41,447 nt of DNA. Origin: Ignavibacteriota bacterium (GTDB taxonomy: Bacteria > Bacteroidota > Ignavibacteria > Ignavibacteriales > Melioribacteraceae). The notes below the pieces were generated by a model. That model saw only the letters and a program-made list of their open reading frames with translations. It had not been told where the DNA came from and made no database searches. The position numbers were made by a program, and so were the translations under genes. The stretch covers positions 1-41,447 of the forward strand of contig PDPT01000015.1 in NCBI GenBank assembly GCA_002746605.1. Direction: 5' to 3'. Below are positions 7,214-16,691 of this stretch, piece after piece (the stretch's first letter is position 1; the number at the start of each line of letters is the position of its first letter).

Positions 7214-9208
7214 ATGGAAATCAAAAATATTATATTCATTCTAGTTTTTATTGCTTCATTTACATTTTTAGGATTTAACATTAAACGATTGATAAGTTAT
7301 TTACAAATCGGCAAAAGCGAAAATCGATTTGATAAAATTCCCGAACGAATAAAAAATGTTCTAAAAATAGCAATCGGGCAAACGAAAATTTTAAGAGAAC
7401 CTGTTGCAGGAATTATTCATGTTCTTATTTTTTGGGGTTTTCTTCTTTTTCTTTTTGCAGTTGTTGAAGCAATGATTCAAGGATTTTATTCTAACTTTTC
7501 TTTCCATTTTCTAGGACCAATATTTTCTTTTATTACTATTACGCAAGATTTTTTCGGACTGTTGATTTTGTTTGCGGTTCTTTATGCTTTGTACCGAAGA
7601 TATTTTGCAAATATTAAAAGGTTAGATCATGGTAAAGAAAGTTTAATTGATGCAACCATAGTTCTTGTTATGATTTTATTGGTTGTAGTTTCTATGTTCG
7701 GACAAAACATAGCACTTGTTGCCAAGAATAATTTTCAGTTGGCAAGTTGGGAAGTTCGCCCAATAAGTGCGATGCTATCTCCAATATTTTTTAGCAATCC
7801 ACAAACAGCATCAATTTGGTACGAAATATTTTGGTGGATGCACATTCTTGTAATTCTCGCATTTATGAATTTCCTTCCGTACTCAAAACATCTTCATGTG
7901 TTTACATCAATTCCTAATGTATTTTTTGAAAAACTTGGGAAAAAGAAATTTGAAATAAAACCAATTGATTTGGAAGATGAATCTATTGAACAGTTTGGAG
8001 CGGCAGATGTTAATGATTTTACTTGGAAGCAAATGTTTGACGGATATACTTGTACAGAGTGTGGAAGATGTTCTGATGCTTGTCCTGCAAATACCACAGG
8101 AAAGTTATTATCACCGCGAGAGATAATAATTCAAACAAGAAAGCGTACTGAAGAAAAAGCTCCGTTAGTTTTAACTAATTCGGAAAATACTGAAGTACTT
8201 GAAAAAACTCTTGTTCACAATTATATAACTCCACAAGAACTTTGGGCTTGTACAACTTGCGGAGCTTGTATGCAAGAGTGTCCTGTTACAATTGAACATC
8301 TCGATACAATTGTGGATATGAGGAGAAATTTGGTTTTAATGGAATCAGAATTTCCCACGGAACTTAACACGGTATTTAAAAATCTTGAAACAAACTCTTC
8401 ACCTTGGGCTTTTAATCAGCAAGATAGAGCAAATTGGGCAGAAGGCTTAGATGTTAAAACTATGGCGGAAGATTCGGAAACGGAATATCTTTTCTGGGTT
8501 GGTTGTGCCGGCGCGTTCGATTCAAGATATCAAAAAGTTTCAAGAGCAATAGCAACACTTTTAAATAAAGCCGGAGTTAATTACAGAATACTTGGAACAG
8601 AAGAAAAATGTAACGGCGATACGGCAAGAAGACTTGGCAATGAATATCTTGCTCAAATGATGATTCAGGAGAATGTTGAAACATTAAATTCTTATAAAGT
8701 TAAAAAAGTTATAACAGGATGTCCGCATTGTTACAATTCATTAAAAATTGAATATCCTCAATTTGGAGGAAACTTTGAAGTTTATCATCATTCGGAAGTT
8801 ATTGAGGATTTACTATCTGCTGGAAAATTAAAATTGAAAGATAGTGAGCAAAATGAAAAAATAACCTATCATGATTCTTGTTATTTAGGACGATATAATG
8901 GTATTTACAATTCACCAAGAAATTTGCTAAATTCGCTGAGTGAAAATAATTTAATTGAGATGAAAAGAAATGAGAGCCGAGGGTTTTGTTGCGGAGCAGG
9001 TGGCGGAAGAATGTTTATGGAAGAAACTGAAGGAACAAAAGTAAATATTGAAAGAACTAAAGAAGCATTAGAAACCGGAGCAGATACTATAGCTTCTGCT
9101 TGTCCGTTTTGCATGACTATGTTAGCAGATGGAGTTAAGGATTTTGAAAAAGAAGAATTAGTTGAAGTAAAAGATATTGCCGAAATAGTTCTGGAAAAAA
9201 TAGTATAA
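7214..9208 (+). CDS. Membrane iron-sulfur oxidoreductase, FadF/EMO type (HdrDE-like fusion)
   Basis: This 664-residue protein has an N-terminal membrane part (residues 1 to about 235, several helices with His residues in IIHVLIFWG and WWMHIL that could bind heme, NarI/HdrE-like). A ferredoxin-like part follows with two CxxCxxCxxxCP clusters (from Cys280, CTECGRCSDACP; from Cys346, CTTCGACMQECP). Then come two CCG domains with GCPHC, DSCYLGR and GFCCGAGGG. Proteins with this order (B. subtilis FadF and the ETF:menaquinone oxidoreductases) pass electrons from electron-transfer flavoprotein to menaquinone in fatty-acid or amino-acid oxidation. No etfAB genes are in the window, so the partner is inferred from the family. 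Confidence 0.85.
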   Translation: MEIKNIIFILVFIASFTFLGFNIKRLISYLQIGKSENRFDKIPERIKNVLKIAIGQTKILREPVAGIIHVLIFWGFLLFLFAVVEAMIQGFYSNFSFHFLGPIFSFITITQDFFGLLILFAVLYALYRRYFANIKRLDHGKESLIDATIVLVMILLVVVSMFGQNIALVAKNNFQLASWEVRPISAMLSPIFFSNPQTASIWYEIFWWMHILVILAFMNFLPYSKHLHVFTSIPNVFFEKLGKKKFEIKPIDLEDESIEQFGAADVNDFTWKQMFDGYTCTECGRCSDACPANTTGKLLSPREIIIQTRKRTEEKAPLVLTNSENTEVLEKTLVHNYITPQELWACTTCGACMQECPVTIEHLDTIVDMRRNLVLMESEFPTELNTVFKNLETNSSPWAFNQQDRANWAEGLDVKTMAEDSETEYLFWVGCAGAFDSRYQKVSRAIATLLNKAGVNYRILGTEEKCNGDTARRLGNEYLAQMMIQENVETLNSYKVKKVITGCPHCYNSLKIEYPQFGGNFEVYHHSEVIEDLLSAGKLKLKDSEQNEKITYHDSCYLGRYNGIYNSPRNLLNSLSENNLIEMKRNESRGFCCGAGGGRMFMEETEGTKVNIERTKEALETGADTIASACPFCMTMLADGVKDFEKEELVEVKDIAEIVLEKIV

Positions 9209-9342
9209 ATAATGTTCTGGACTTTTAAGATTGTGACAATTTAATTCATGTTCAGACTAAACTCAGTAGGTTAAGAAGACCTCAGATACAAGGTAAACAA
9301 AAATAAAATTACAAAACAAATTTAATTTTAAAGGAGAAAATA

Positions 9343-9528
9343 ATGAGTGACAAATATTCAGAAATTGTAGAATTTGTAAAAAATATGGAGACAGATGTTG
9401 AGAAGTTTTATGTAAAAGAACAAGCTGCTGCAGGTACAAGAGTTCGTAAAGCTTTAAGTGAACTTAAAAAATTAGCTCAAGATATGAGAAATGAAATTCA
9501 AGAAATAAAGACAAAAAGGAAAGGATAA
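9343..9528 (+). CDS. Histone H1-like protein
   Basis: A 61-residue basic helical protein with the pattern of the Bacteroidota histone H1 (Hc1-like) family: EFVKNMETDVEKFYVKEQ, then AAGTRVRKALSELKKLAQ, and a Lys-rich tail ending KTKRKG. Such proteins bind DNA and help compact the nucleoid. A strong AAAGGAG site precedes the ATG, and a clear intrinsic terminator follows 22 bp after the stop, so it is a monocistronic and probably well expressed gene. Confidence 0.85.
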   Translation: MSDKYSEIVEFVKNMETDVEKFYVKEQAAAGTRVRKALSELKKLAQDMRNEIQEIKTKRKG

Positions 9529-9550
9529 TCAAATTAAAAAGTAATTTTAT

Positions 9551-9584
9551 AAGGCTGCTTATCCTAAGGCAGCCTTTTCTTTTA
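9551..9584 (+). terminator. Intrinsic terminator after the histone H1-like gene
   Basis: AAGGCTGCTT (9551-9560) pairs with 9567-9576 over 10 bp (one G-T pair), with a 6-nt loop and a following TTCTTTT tract. It ends just 6 bp before the capA-like start codon at 9590, which is unusually tight. Confidence 0.9.
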
Positions 9585-9589
9585 TACTT

Positions 9590-10774
9590 ATGAACTTTAA
9601 TTATAAAATAATACTTAGTCTTTGTATTTCATGTTTGTTTTTAATTTCGGCTTGTGATAAGTTTAGCAAGAAAAATGAAATTAAAAAAACTACTAAAAAA
9701 ATCGAAAAAGTTGATTCTACAATTACCGTTACTTTTTCTGCCGTTGGAGATTTAATGTGTCATACAACTCAATATAATTATGCTTGGGTAAAAAAAGACT
9801 CATTTGATTTTGAACCTGTTTTTTCAGTAATTGGTGATTATTTGAGAGAGAAAGATATTTTGATTGGCAATTTGGAAGTTGTTCTTGCGGGCGAGACAAA
9901 TAAATATTCCGGTTATCCTTTTTTTAATACTCCAAATCAATTTGCAGAAGCATTAAAAAATGCAGGATTCGATTTTCTAGTAACCGCTAATAATCATTCT
10001 AATGATCAAGGTTATGAGGGAGTTAAGAGAACTTTGGAAGTTTTAAAAAAAAATAATATTATTTCCATAGGCACAAATTTTATTGATTCAGTTGAAGCTC
10101 CTAAAATTTATGTCAGAAAAGGTTTGAGGTTTGGTTTGCTTAATTATACTTATGGAACAAACTTTCATAAAAAAGAGGATAAGCCAAGAAGTTATGTTAA
10201 TCATATAAACTTCAAAAAAATAAAAAGTGATATTGAGTTGCTAAAAGAGAAAAATGCCGAGTTGATAATTGTATTCTATCATTTCGGAAAAGAATATGAA
10301 AGAACTATAAATGCATTCCAAAGAAAAGTGGTTGATGCAACAATAAGTTACGGAGCTGATATAATTTTGGGTTCGCATCCACATGTTGTGCAAGGTTTTG
10401 AAAAATTTAAAACACAGAATGCTAATTTAGATACCGGACTTGTTATTTTTTCTCTTGGTAATTTTATTTCTAATCAAAGATGGCGTTATAGTGACGGAGG
10501 TTTAATTTTTAACTTTAATGTAACAAAAAATATTTTTACTGATTCAGTTTATGTTTCTGAGGATAACTATTTACCTATTTGGGTCTTTAAAAGTGATAAA
10601 GAAATTAAAGATAAAAAATATATCATACTGTATGCTGAAGAAAATCCTGATACTAACATATACAACTTTTTAACTTCTGCGGATGTTGATAGTATGAGGA
10701 AATCTTACAACGATACACAGCAATTAATTAACTCACACTCTTATTTTATTAAAGAAGATAATTTTGAGAAATAA
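9590..10774 (+). CDS. CapA-family lipoprotein (PGA_cap metallophosphatase fold)
   Basis: This 394-residue protein has a lipoprotein signal (LFLISAC, residues 16-22) and then the CapA/PgsA metallophosphoesterase-like fold: AVGDLMCH, GNLEVVL, TANNHSNDQG, GSHPHVVQGFE and SLGNF. CapA proteins take part in poly-gamma-glutamate capsule synthesis or transport, but stand-alone homologues are widespread and their substrate is mostly unknown. No capB or capC is nearby, so capsule synthesis is not implied here. The start codon follows the upstream terminator by only 6 bp with no Shine-Dalgarno. The signal peptide shows this start is right. The MFS exporter gene begins 4 bp after the stop. Confidence 0.8.
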   Translation: MNFNYKIILSLCISCLFLISACDKFSKKNEIKKTTKKIEKVDSTITVTFSAVGDLMCHTTQYNYAWVKKDSFDFEPVFSVIGDYLREKDILIGNLEVVLAGETNKYSGYPFFNTPNQFAEALKNAGFDFLVTANNHSNDQGYEGVKRTLEVLKKNNIISIGTNFIDSVEAPKIYVRKGLRFGLLNYTYGTNFHKKEDKPRSYVNHINFKKIKSDIELLKEKNAELIIVFYHFGKEYERTINAFQRKVVDATISYGADIILGSHPHVVQGFEKFKTQNANLDTGLVIFSLGNFISNQRWRYSDGGLIFNFNVTKNIFTDSVYVSEDNYLPIWVFKSDKEIKDKKYIILYAEENPDTNIYNFLTSADVDSMRKSYNDTQQLINSHSYFIKEDNFEK

Positions 10775-10778
10775 AGAA

Positions 10779-11972
10779 ATGAAAACTAAAGCATCGTTAA
10801 CAGTAATTTTTATAACAGTATTTATCGATTTACTTGGTTTCGGATTACTAATTCCTATTCTACCAACTTTTGCAAGTAAAGAACTGGGAATTTCTGATGT
10901 TAACATTGGAATAATAATAGCAAGTTTTTCTTTCATGCAGTTTCTCTTTAATCCTATTATTGGAAGTTATTCGGATAAGATCGGAAGAAAACCCATAATT
11001 ATGGGGACTTTATTGATTACGGCGGCATCCTATATAATTTTTAGTTTTGCTACATCATTTTGGATACTTTTGTTTTCGAGAATGCTTGCCGGATTTGGAG
11101 GAAGTAATATTGCTGCAGCACAAGCATACATTGCAGATGTAACATCGCACAAAGATAGATCAAAAGGTATGGGATTAATTGGAGCAGCTTTTGGTTTGGG
11201 ATTTGTTTTTGGTCCGATGATTGGTGGAATCCTTTCTCAATACGGATATGAAATTGTGGGTTATGCTGCTGCAGGATTCTCATTCTTGGCGTTTATTTTT
11301 GCCTCTGTATTTTTGAAAGAATCGTTAGTTCATAAAAGTTATGAGAAGAAAAGTTTTGTGAATGTTTTCACTCGAAAAGCATATCAGCCAATTCTTAATT
11401 CAAAGAAATTATCTTTTTATGTTTTGATATATTTTGTGATTATCTTCTCAATGGCTAATATCTACGGAACTTTTGCTCTGCTTGGTTATAAAGTTTATTC
11501 ATTTTCCGATAAAGATATTGGATATATTTACACAATAATCGGAATTATCGGAGCAATAATTCAAGCAGGATTTTTAAAGCAACTTTCTAAAAGAATAGGT
11601 GATAACAAGCTTGTAGTAACGGGTATCTTTTTTATGATGCTTGGTCTTGCTGGATTACCTTATGGTGTAAATTTTATGGGTGTCGTTCTAGTTGCTATTA
11701 TCCTTTCGATTGGTTCCGCTATTTTGCAACCTACAATGCTAAGTTTAATATCTCGAGAAATTGATGAAAAAAAACAAGGTTCGGTACTCGGACTAAATCA
11801 ATCACTTGCTTCACTTGCAAGAGTTCTCGGGCCACTTTGGGGCGGTATTGCTTTCGACTATCTCGGTTATGAGTTTCCCTTTATTACTGGAGGAATATTT
11901 ACATTCGGTGCTTTGGTTTATGCGATTCATTTTCTAGGAAATCATAAACGAAAGACTAAAAAAAATACTTGA
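10779..11972 (+). CDS. MFS drug-type exporter (TetA-like, 12 helices)
   Basis: This 397-residue antiporter-type MFS protein has the family's helix 1 text (DLLGFGLLIPILPTFA), motif A GSYSDKIGRKP, and motif C-like GAAFGLGFVFGPMIGG in helix 5. This grouping covers the TetA class and many uncharacterised exporters. A specific drug cannot be predicted. I start it at ATG 10779, four bases after the CapA stop. A TTG at 10764 inside capA would add five residues but has no better ribosome site. It is probably co-transcribed with the CapA-like gene. Confidence 0.85.
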   Translation: MKTKASLTVIFITVFIDLLGFGLLIPILPTFASKELGISDVNIGIIIASFSFMQFLFNPIIGSYSDKIGRKPIIMGTLLITAASYIIFSFATSFWILLFSRMLAGFGGSNIAAAQAYIADVTSHKDRSKGMGLIGAAFGLGFVFGPMIGGILSQYGYEIVGYAAAGFSFLAFIFASVFLKESLVHKSYEKKSFVNVFTRKAYQPILNSKKLSFYVLIYFVIIFSMANIYGTFALLGYKVYSFSDKDIGYIYTIIGIIGAIIQAGFLKQLSKRIGDNKLVVTGIFFMMLGLAGLPYGVNFMGVVLVAIILSIGSAILQPTMLSLISREIDEKKQGSVLGLNQSLASLARVLGPLWGGIAFDYLGYEFPFITGGIFTFGALVYAIHFLGNHKRKTKKNT

Positions 11973-12133
11973 ATATTAAAAATTAAGTGTGAATTAAATT
12001 TCGAGTTTTGTATTTTATTTGCTTGTGATAGATTGTGCTATTTTTCTTGTTTCATATTCTAACCTTTACCGTTTGACTTTTGATTTTTATTTCTTACATT
12101 TCTTTCTCAAAAATTAATTTAGTGGAGAAAAAA

Positions 12134-12679
12134 TTGTACGTTCCAAAAGAAATCTTCTTTACGAAAGGAGTGGGAATTCATAAAGAATATCTTGCATCTT
12201 TTGAGTTGGCATTAAGAAATGCTAAAATTGAAAAATACAATATTGTTACCGTAAGCAGTATCTATCCCGTTGGTTGTAAAAAAATTACAGTTGCAAAAGG
12301 ATTAAAAAAACTACAACCCGGACAAATTATTCACGCGGTAATGGCAAGAAATGCAACTAACGAACCAAACAGATTAATTGCTTCTTCACTTGGGATTGCC
12401 CGTCCTGCTGATGCAAGCATGTATGGTTATTTATCGGAACATCACCCTTTTGGTGAATCGGCGAGAAAATCCGGTGATTATGCAGAAGATTTAGCTGCCT
12501 CGATGCTTGCGACTACTCTCGGTATTGATTTTGACCCTGATACAGCTTGGAACGAAAGAGAACAAGTTTTCAAAATGTCAGGCGAAATTGTTCACACATC
12601 AAATATAACTCAATCTGCTGAAGGGAATAAAGACGGTCTGTGGACAACAGTAATTGCTTGCGCTGTTTTGTTGCCATAA
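12134..12679 (+). CDS. pdaD: Pyruvoyl-dependent arginine decarboxylase
   Basis: The 181-residue product resembles the Chlorobium enzyme almost end to end: [69 protein letters not shown] and [15 protein letters not shown]. It makes agmatine from arginine, the first step of one polyamine route. The proenzyme cuts itself between the two serines in TVSSIYP (Ser41-Ser42), and the second serine becomes the pyruvoyl group. I choose TTG 12134 because GGAG sits 6 bp upstream and the family starts at this point. An ATG at 12080 would add an 18-residue extension with no family support. No other polyamine genes are nearby. Confidence 0.9.
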   Translation: MYVPKEIFFTKGVGIHKEYLASFELALRNAKIEKYNIVTVSSIYPVGCKKITVAKGLKKLQPGQIIHAVMARNATNEPNRLIASSLGIARPADASMYGYLSEHHPFGESARKSGDYAEDLAASMLATTLGIDFDPDTAWNEREQVFKMSGEIVHTSNITQSAEGNKDGLWTTVIACAVLLP

Positions 12680-12901
12680 ATTTTATTATTACGAATGAAA
12701 ATAAAATGTCCGTTCTTTTAACGGAAAAGAAACAATTTCCAACAAGCCAATAAACGGAAGACAAATATTTTATGTCTCACGTTTATGCAATTACTTAGTT
12801 AAATTTGAATGACCGGTCTATTTACTTTTTCAACCTTTCACACTCATCTCTGATGTGTAGAAACATAAAATGAAAAACCTGAAACCCGTAAAATATGTCT
12901 T

Positions 12902-13507
12902 TTATTCTATATAATTTATATCCGTATTAGTATTCTTATAAAGTTTATTTTTGATAATGTAGTTTTTTACAGCTTCCGGGACATAATAATCTATTGGTAA
13001 ATTATTTGAAATTCTTTTCCTGATTTCAGTTCCGGAAACATCAATTGTAGGAGTATCTACAAATTCGGCAACTTCAAAATATTTATTGGGATTTTTAATT
13101 TCTTTATCATAGCTTCTTTTCATCACAACCAAATCCGCTAATTCTAATATCTCATCAGGTTTATACCATTGATCAAATCTAATAAGATTGTCAAAACCAA
13201 TTATTAATTCTACTGATTCATAATTTTTTTTGAACTGAAGTAGAGTGTTTAAAGTATAAGATACAACACCTTCTTTAATTTCAATATCGGAAACTTCAAA
13301 ATAAGAATTATTTTTAATTGCAAGTTTAACCATGTTGTATCTGTGGTCGGGGGCAGAATAATCATAATCAATTTTGTGCGGAGATATAAAAGCGGGTATG
13401 AAAAAAATTTTTTCTAATTTTCTTTTTTCTAAAAGTTTTTCGGCTGTGATTAAGTGTCCTATATGTATAGGATCGAACGAACCTCCGAATATTCCTATTT
13501 TATTCAA
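12902..13507 (-). CDS. nadD: Nicotinate-nucleotide adenylyltransferase
   Basis: A 201-residue nucleotidyltransferase that adenylylates nicotinate mononucleotide in NAD synthesis. The N-terminal HxGH signature is complete (GIFGGSFDPIHIGH, residues 4-17). FFIPAFISPHK follows, and the C-terminal family motif is SGTEIRKRI, then YYVPEAVKNYI. It is the last gene of the four-gene minus-strand operon, 4 bp after the PrsW-like gene. The presence of a housekeeping enzyme behind transporter and protease genes looks like operon convenience and not a functional link. Confidence 0.93.
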   Translation of the reverse strand: MNKIGIFGGSFDPIHIGHLITAEKLLEKRKLEKIFFIPAFISPHKIDYDYSAPDHRYNMVKLAIKNNSYFEVSDIEIKEGVVSYTLNTLLQFKKNYESVELIIGFDNLIRFDQWYKPDEILELADLVVMKRSYDKEIKNPNKYFEVAEFVDTPTIDVSGTEIRKRISNNLPIDYYVPEAVKNYIIKNKLYKNTNTDINYIE

Positions 13508-13511
13508 AATT

Positions 13512-14459
13512 TCACCTAAGTTTTTTTGTTAAATTATTTATTTCTTTTCTAATATCATAAATATCTTCTGAATATTGTTCTTTAAATTTCCCTTCAGATT
13601 GTTTTTCTTGTAATTTACGAAATGCTAATTTTGTTGCAAGATTTACAAATTTTTTACGATCTTTGCCTGCATAAAAATTTTTGCTGATTTGTAAAATATC
13701 TTGTCGCGAATATATTTTTATCATCTTGTTACTTCCAATAGAAAATTCATCTTTTAGTTGATGAGTAATTATACTTTCTTCGTTTTTTAATGACATCTTG
13801 CAAACAATTAAAAATATAATTATTAAAACTAAAATAATTAAAAATCCAAAATAATATGTAAAGTTAAATGAAACTGAAAAATTCCATGAAGTATGAATTA
13901 AAATAGCAGAAATTAATCCGGCAAATACTAAAAAGGATTTACGGGATTTGGAGGTGAATTTTACTTTAGCAATAAATGCTCCGAATGTTGCAGTAGCAAT
14001 TGCATGCATAACTGCAGAAAAAACAGTACGGAGTAATACTACAGAAACCCATTGAGAATATGTTTCGTTGTAAGTTATAAAATAAAGTAAGTTTTCCGTC
14101 ATTCCAAATCCGAGCCCTATTGCACTTCCGTAAACTAGACCGTCTGTTAAATTATCAAAGTAGTTTTTTTTATATGTTCTAAAAAGATAGAGTGATTTTA
14201 CAATTTCTTCAACAAGCGGGGCAATAATTATTGTTCCTATCAGCAATTTCATTTCTTTGTTGCTATAAAAAATGTTTAATGAAAAATTTAGAATTGAAGC
14301 GAATATGACACTAAGTAAAATTGCTCCTAAGGCACCCCACAAAAAATGAGAAAAAACTTTTAGGAAAGGTTCACGCTCATATTTATCCATATACCAAATA
14401 AAAATTAAATAAATTAACATTGGTAATAAGGCTGCAATGAGTGAATGATAAAAAGGCAT
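13512..14459 (-). CDS. PrsW-family intramembrane metalloprotease
   Basis: This 315-residue protein has about eight membrane helices. The conserved PrsW residues are present: APLVEEIVKS (Glu84, Glu85), GFGMTENLLYF (Glu122), VMHAIATATFG (His152) and ILIHTSWNF (His189). B. subtilis PrsW cuts an anti-sigma factor in the membrane. Here no sigma/anti-sigma pair is in the window, so the substrate is unknown. The C-terminal 90 residues are cytoplasmic and highly charged. It starts one base after the ABC permease stop and ends 4 bp before nadD, so the four genes are one transcript. Confidence 0.85.
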   Translation of the reverse strand: MPFYHSLIAALLPMLIYLIFIWYMDKYEREPFLKVFSHFLWGALGAILLSVIFASILNFSLNIFYSNKEMKLLIGTIIIAPLVEEIVKSLYLFRTYKKNYFDNLTDGLVYGSAIGLGFGMTENLLYFITYNETYSQWVSVVLLRTVFSAVMHAIATATFGAFIAKVKFTSKSRKSFLVFAGLISAILIHTSWNFSVSFNFTYYFGFLIILVLIIIFLIVCKMSLKNEESIITHQLKDEFSIGSNKMIKIYSRQDILQISKNFYAGKDRKKFVNLATKLAFRKLQEKQSEGKFKEQYSEDIYDIRKEINNLTKKLR

Positions 14460-14460
14460 A

Positions 14461-15693
14461 TTATTTAATCTTTAACCAGTTGACTATTTCTTTGAAGGTT
14501 GGTCTTTTTGATGTTTTCAGAATACCAAATCGAAATAATTTGGACGAAATGAGAATAATTAAATAAAATGTAAAAAGTAAAAGAGAAATAACCGAAACTA
14601 TTTCATATAGACTCGGAGTTGTAGAGTTTAATCTTAAAAACATAACAGGCACGGAAGTAAAAGGAAAGTATGATAAGAAAATTGCCATAAAAGAATTAGG
14701 AACTCTAATAATTTCAACAGCTAATACAATAGGGGAAATTAAAAAAATACTAAGTAAGCCCGTTAGTTGTTGTGCTTCTTGATCAGTATTAATGACTGAA
14801 CCTAAACCTATAAAAATTGAGGAATAAAAAATATAACCTATCACAAAAAATAATATTTGATAAGGAAGATTATTAAGTGTTGAAATATCTACAACATTGG
14901 TTTTATGTAGAACTATTCCAATGAATGTCCATAAAGCTAATTGGAATAACCCGAAAAAACTAAGTCCCAATACTTTGCCAAGCAATAATTCTCTTGATGA
15001 GCAACTTGATAAGATTATTTCAATTATTCTGTTTGATTTTTCTAGAACAAGACTCCTTACAAACATTCCGCCCGAAAATAAAATCATAGTAACTAAAAGA
15101 ATTATGAACAAATAAGAGTTTAAGAATGATTTCAAAATATCTTTCTCGGAGTTTGCATTGATAAAAGATTTATCTAAAGCAATCATTTTCGAACTTATTA
15201 TCTGCGAAACATCGCGAGAAATAATTCCTTGCTTTTCAGCTAATCTAATTACTGTTTTATTAAAAGCTTCTTTTATTAGTGCTAATTTATCGGGATTAAA
15301 AATATCGTTACTTCTAAAAGTTAAAGTTAAATTATTTTCATTTTCGATTATTACATATCCAATTATTAAGTTTGAAAGAACTTTTTTGTCGGTTGTTCTT
15401 AATATTTCTTTTCTTGGTATTCCTCTATGTGTAAAGTTGAAAGCTAAGAATGCAGGCTGACCGTTTGATAATTTTAGATAACTTAGTTCCTGAATAAAAT
15501 ATTTATCATAGTCTCCGGTTAAATCGATAACACCAATTGTTAGAGGATACTCTTCACTGTTTTTTATTAAATAAGAGGGGAGTAAGCTTATTGCTGTTAA
15601 AACCAAAGGGAGAATAATCATAGAAATGATAAACGACTTTCGTTTAATGCGTTCAAAAAGTTCCCAACGGGCAATTATTAATGGTTTATACAT
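14461..15693 (-). CDS. ABC-2 type permease (NatB-like)
   Basis: This 410-residue membrane subunit has one N-terminal helix (RKSFIISMIILPLVL), a large extracytoplasmic loop of about 140 residues, and a cluster of five to six helices at the C-terminus, with the ABC-2 coupling text VLEKSNRIIEIILSSCS. This is the layout of NatB, the sodium export permease, and its relatives. The substrate cannot be decided. I prefer ATG 15693 (MYKPLIIARWELF), which overlaps the ATPase stop by 8 bp. A TTG at 15720 would add nine residues. It is paired with the ATPase just upstream. Confidence 0.85.
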   Translation of the reverse strand: MYKPLIIARWELFERIKRKSFIISMIILPLVLTAISLLPSYLIKNSEEYPLTIGVIDLTGDYDKYFIQELSYLKLSNGQPAFLAFNFTHRGIPRKEILRTTDKKVLSNLIIGYVIIENENNLTLTFRSNDIFNPDKLALIKEAFNKTVIRLAEKQGIISRDVSQIISSKMIALDKSFINANSEKDILKSFLNSYLFIILLVTMILFSGGMFVRSLVLEKSNRIIEIILSSCSSRELLLGKVLGLSFFGLFQLALWTFIGIVLHKTNVVDISTLNNLPYQILFFVIGYIFYSSIFIGLGSVINTDQEAQQLTGLLSIFLISPIVLAVEIIRVPNSFMAIFLSYFPFTSVPVMFLRLNSTTPSLYEIVSVISLLLFTFYLIILISSKLFRFGILKTSKRPTFKEIVNWLKIK

Positions 15694-16573
15694 CTGAATT
15701 TTTGTTCTCCAATAATTCAATAAATAATTGATGCAGAGAAAGAGAAACTTTCTTTATTTCTTTAACATTAAATGAATTTGTAATTTCTTTGATAAAGTTA
15801 TCGTTAAAAACTTGAACCTGCATATAATTTTTTTCTTGAGATAATATTTTAAAGTTCTTGAATTCATTAGTGGTAATTTCTGTTGTGTTAGTAAGAATTT
15901 CATAAATATCTTTACTATTCTTATTAAGCAAATCATTCATTTTAGCGGAAACTATTTGTTCGCCATTGTTAATCATACAAACATCGTCGCATAAACTTTG
16001 TGCCAAATCCATTAGATGAGTTGATAGAATAATATAACTATTTTTTTGAAACTCAAAAATAATATCTCGGAAAATAGTTTGATTTATTGGATCGAATCCG
16101 GAAAACGGTTCATCCAAAATTAGTATTTTAGGGTTATGCAATATTGCAGAAATAAATTGAACTTTTTGTTGATTTCCCTTTGATAAATCTTCAATGTTAA
16201 ATTTATAATATTCCGAAAGCTCCAATCTTTCCAGCCAATATTTGGCATTTTTTTTAGATTCGGATTTTGTTAATCCTTTTAATTGACCCAAATAAACTAA
16301 TGTGCTTATAACCGAACTTTTAGGATATAATCCTCGCTCTTCCGGTAGATAGCCAGTGATATTCATAAAATCTTGGTCAAACTCTTTTCCTTCAAATAAT
16401 ACTTTTCCTTCTGTTGGAGAAAGAATACCCAGAATAATTCGTAGTGCCGTAGTTTTTCCTGCACCGTTAGGACCAATTATTCCAAATATTTTACCCTTAG
16501 ATACCTCAAACGAAATATTCCTTAAAACCTCTTTAGTACCAAAAAATTTTGTAATGTTTTTAACTTCTAACAT
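15686..16573 (-). CDS. ABC transporter ATP-binding protein (NatA-like)
   Basis: A 295-residue ATPase with Walker A GPNGAGKTT (from about residue 34), Q-loop region GYLPEERGLY, signature LSKGNQQK, Walker B ILILDEPFSGFDP and H-loop STHLMD. The LPEERGLY text and the C-terminal DUF4162-like tail are typical of NatA-type exporters. It forms the first gene of the minus-strand operon and its stop overlaps the permease start by 8 bp. A 118-bp intergenic region separates it from the divergent yceD gene and must hold both promoters. Confidence 0.92.
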   Translation of the reverse strand: MLEVKNITKFFGTKEVLRNISFEVSKGKIFGIIGPNGAGKTTALRIILGILSPTEGKVLFEGKEFDQDFMNITGYLPEERGLYPKSSVISTLVYLGQLKGLTKSESKKNAKYWLERLELSEYYKFNIEDLSKGNQQKVQFISAILHNPKILILDEPFSGFDPINQTIFRDIIFEFQKNSYIILSTHLMDLAQSLCDDVCMINNGEQIVSAKMNDLLNKNSKDIYEILTNTTEITTNEFKNFKILSQEKNYMQVQVFNDNFIKEITNSFNVKEIKKVSLSLHQLFIELLENKNSDV

Positions 16574-16691
16574 AAAAGTTTAGATTATTTGAAATTATGA
16601 TTGAAAAATTTAATAAAAAGTAATAATGTTAAAATCTTGCTTCTCAAAAATACACTTTATATATTTTAAATCTATATTTTTTTGAATATGC

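Noticed and set aside
12710..12724. Hairpin CCGTT-CTTTT-AACGG as a terminator between the convergent decarboxylase and nadD genes
   Set aside because: The stem is just 5 bp, lies about 180 bp beyond nadD, and no clean T-run follows on either strand.
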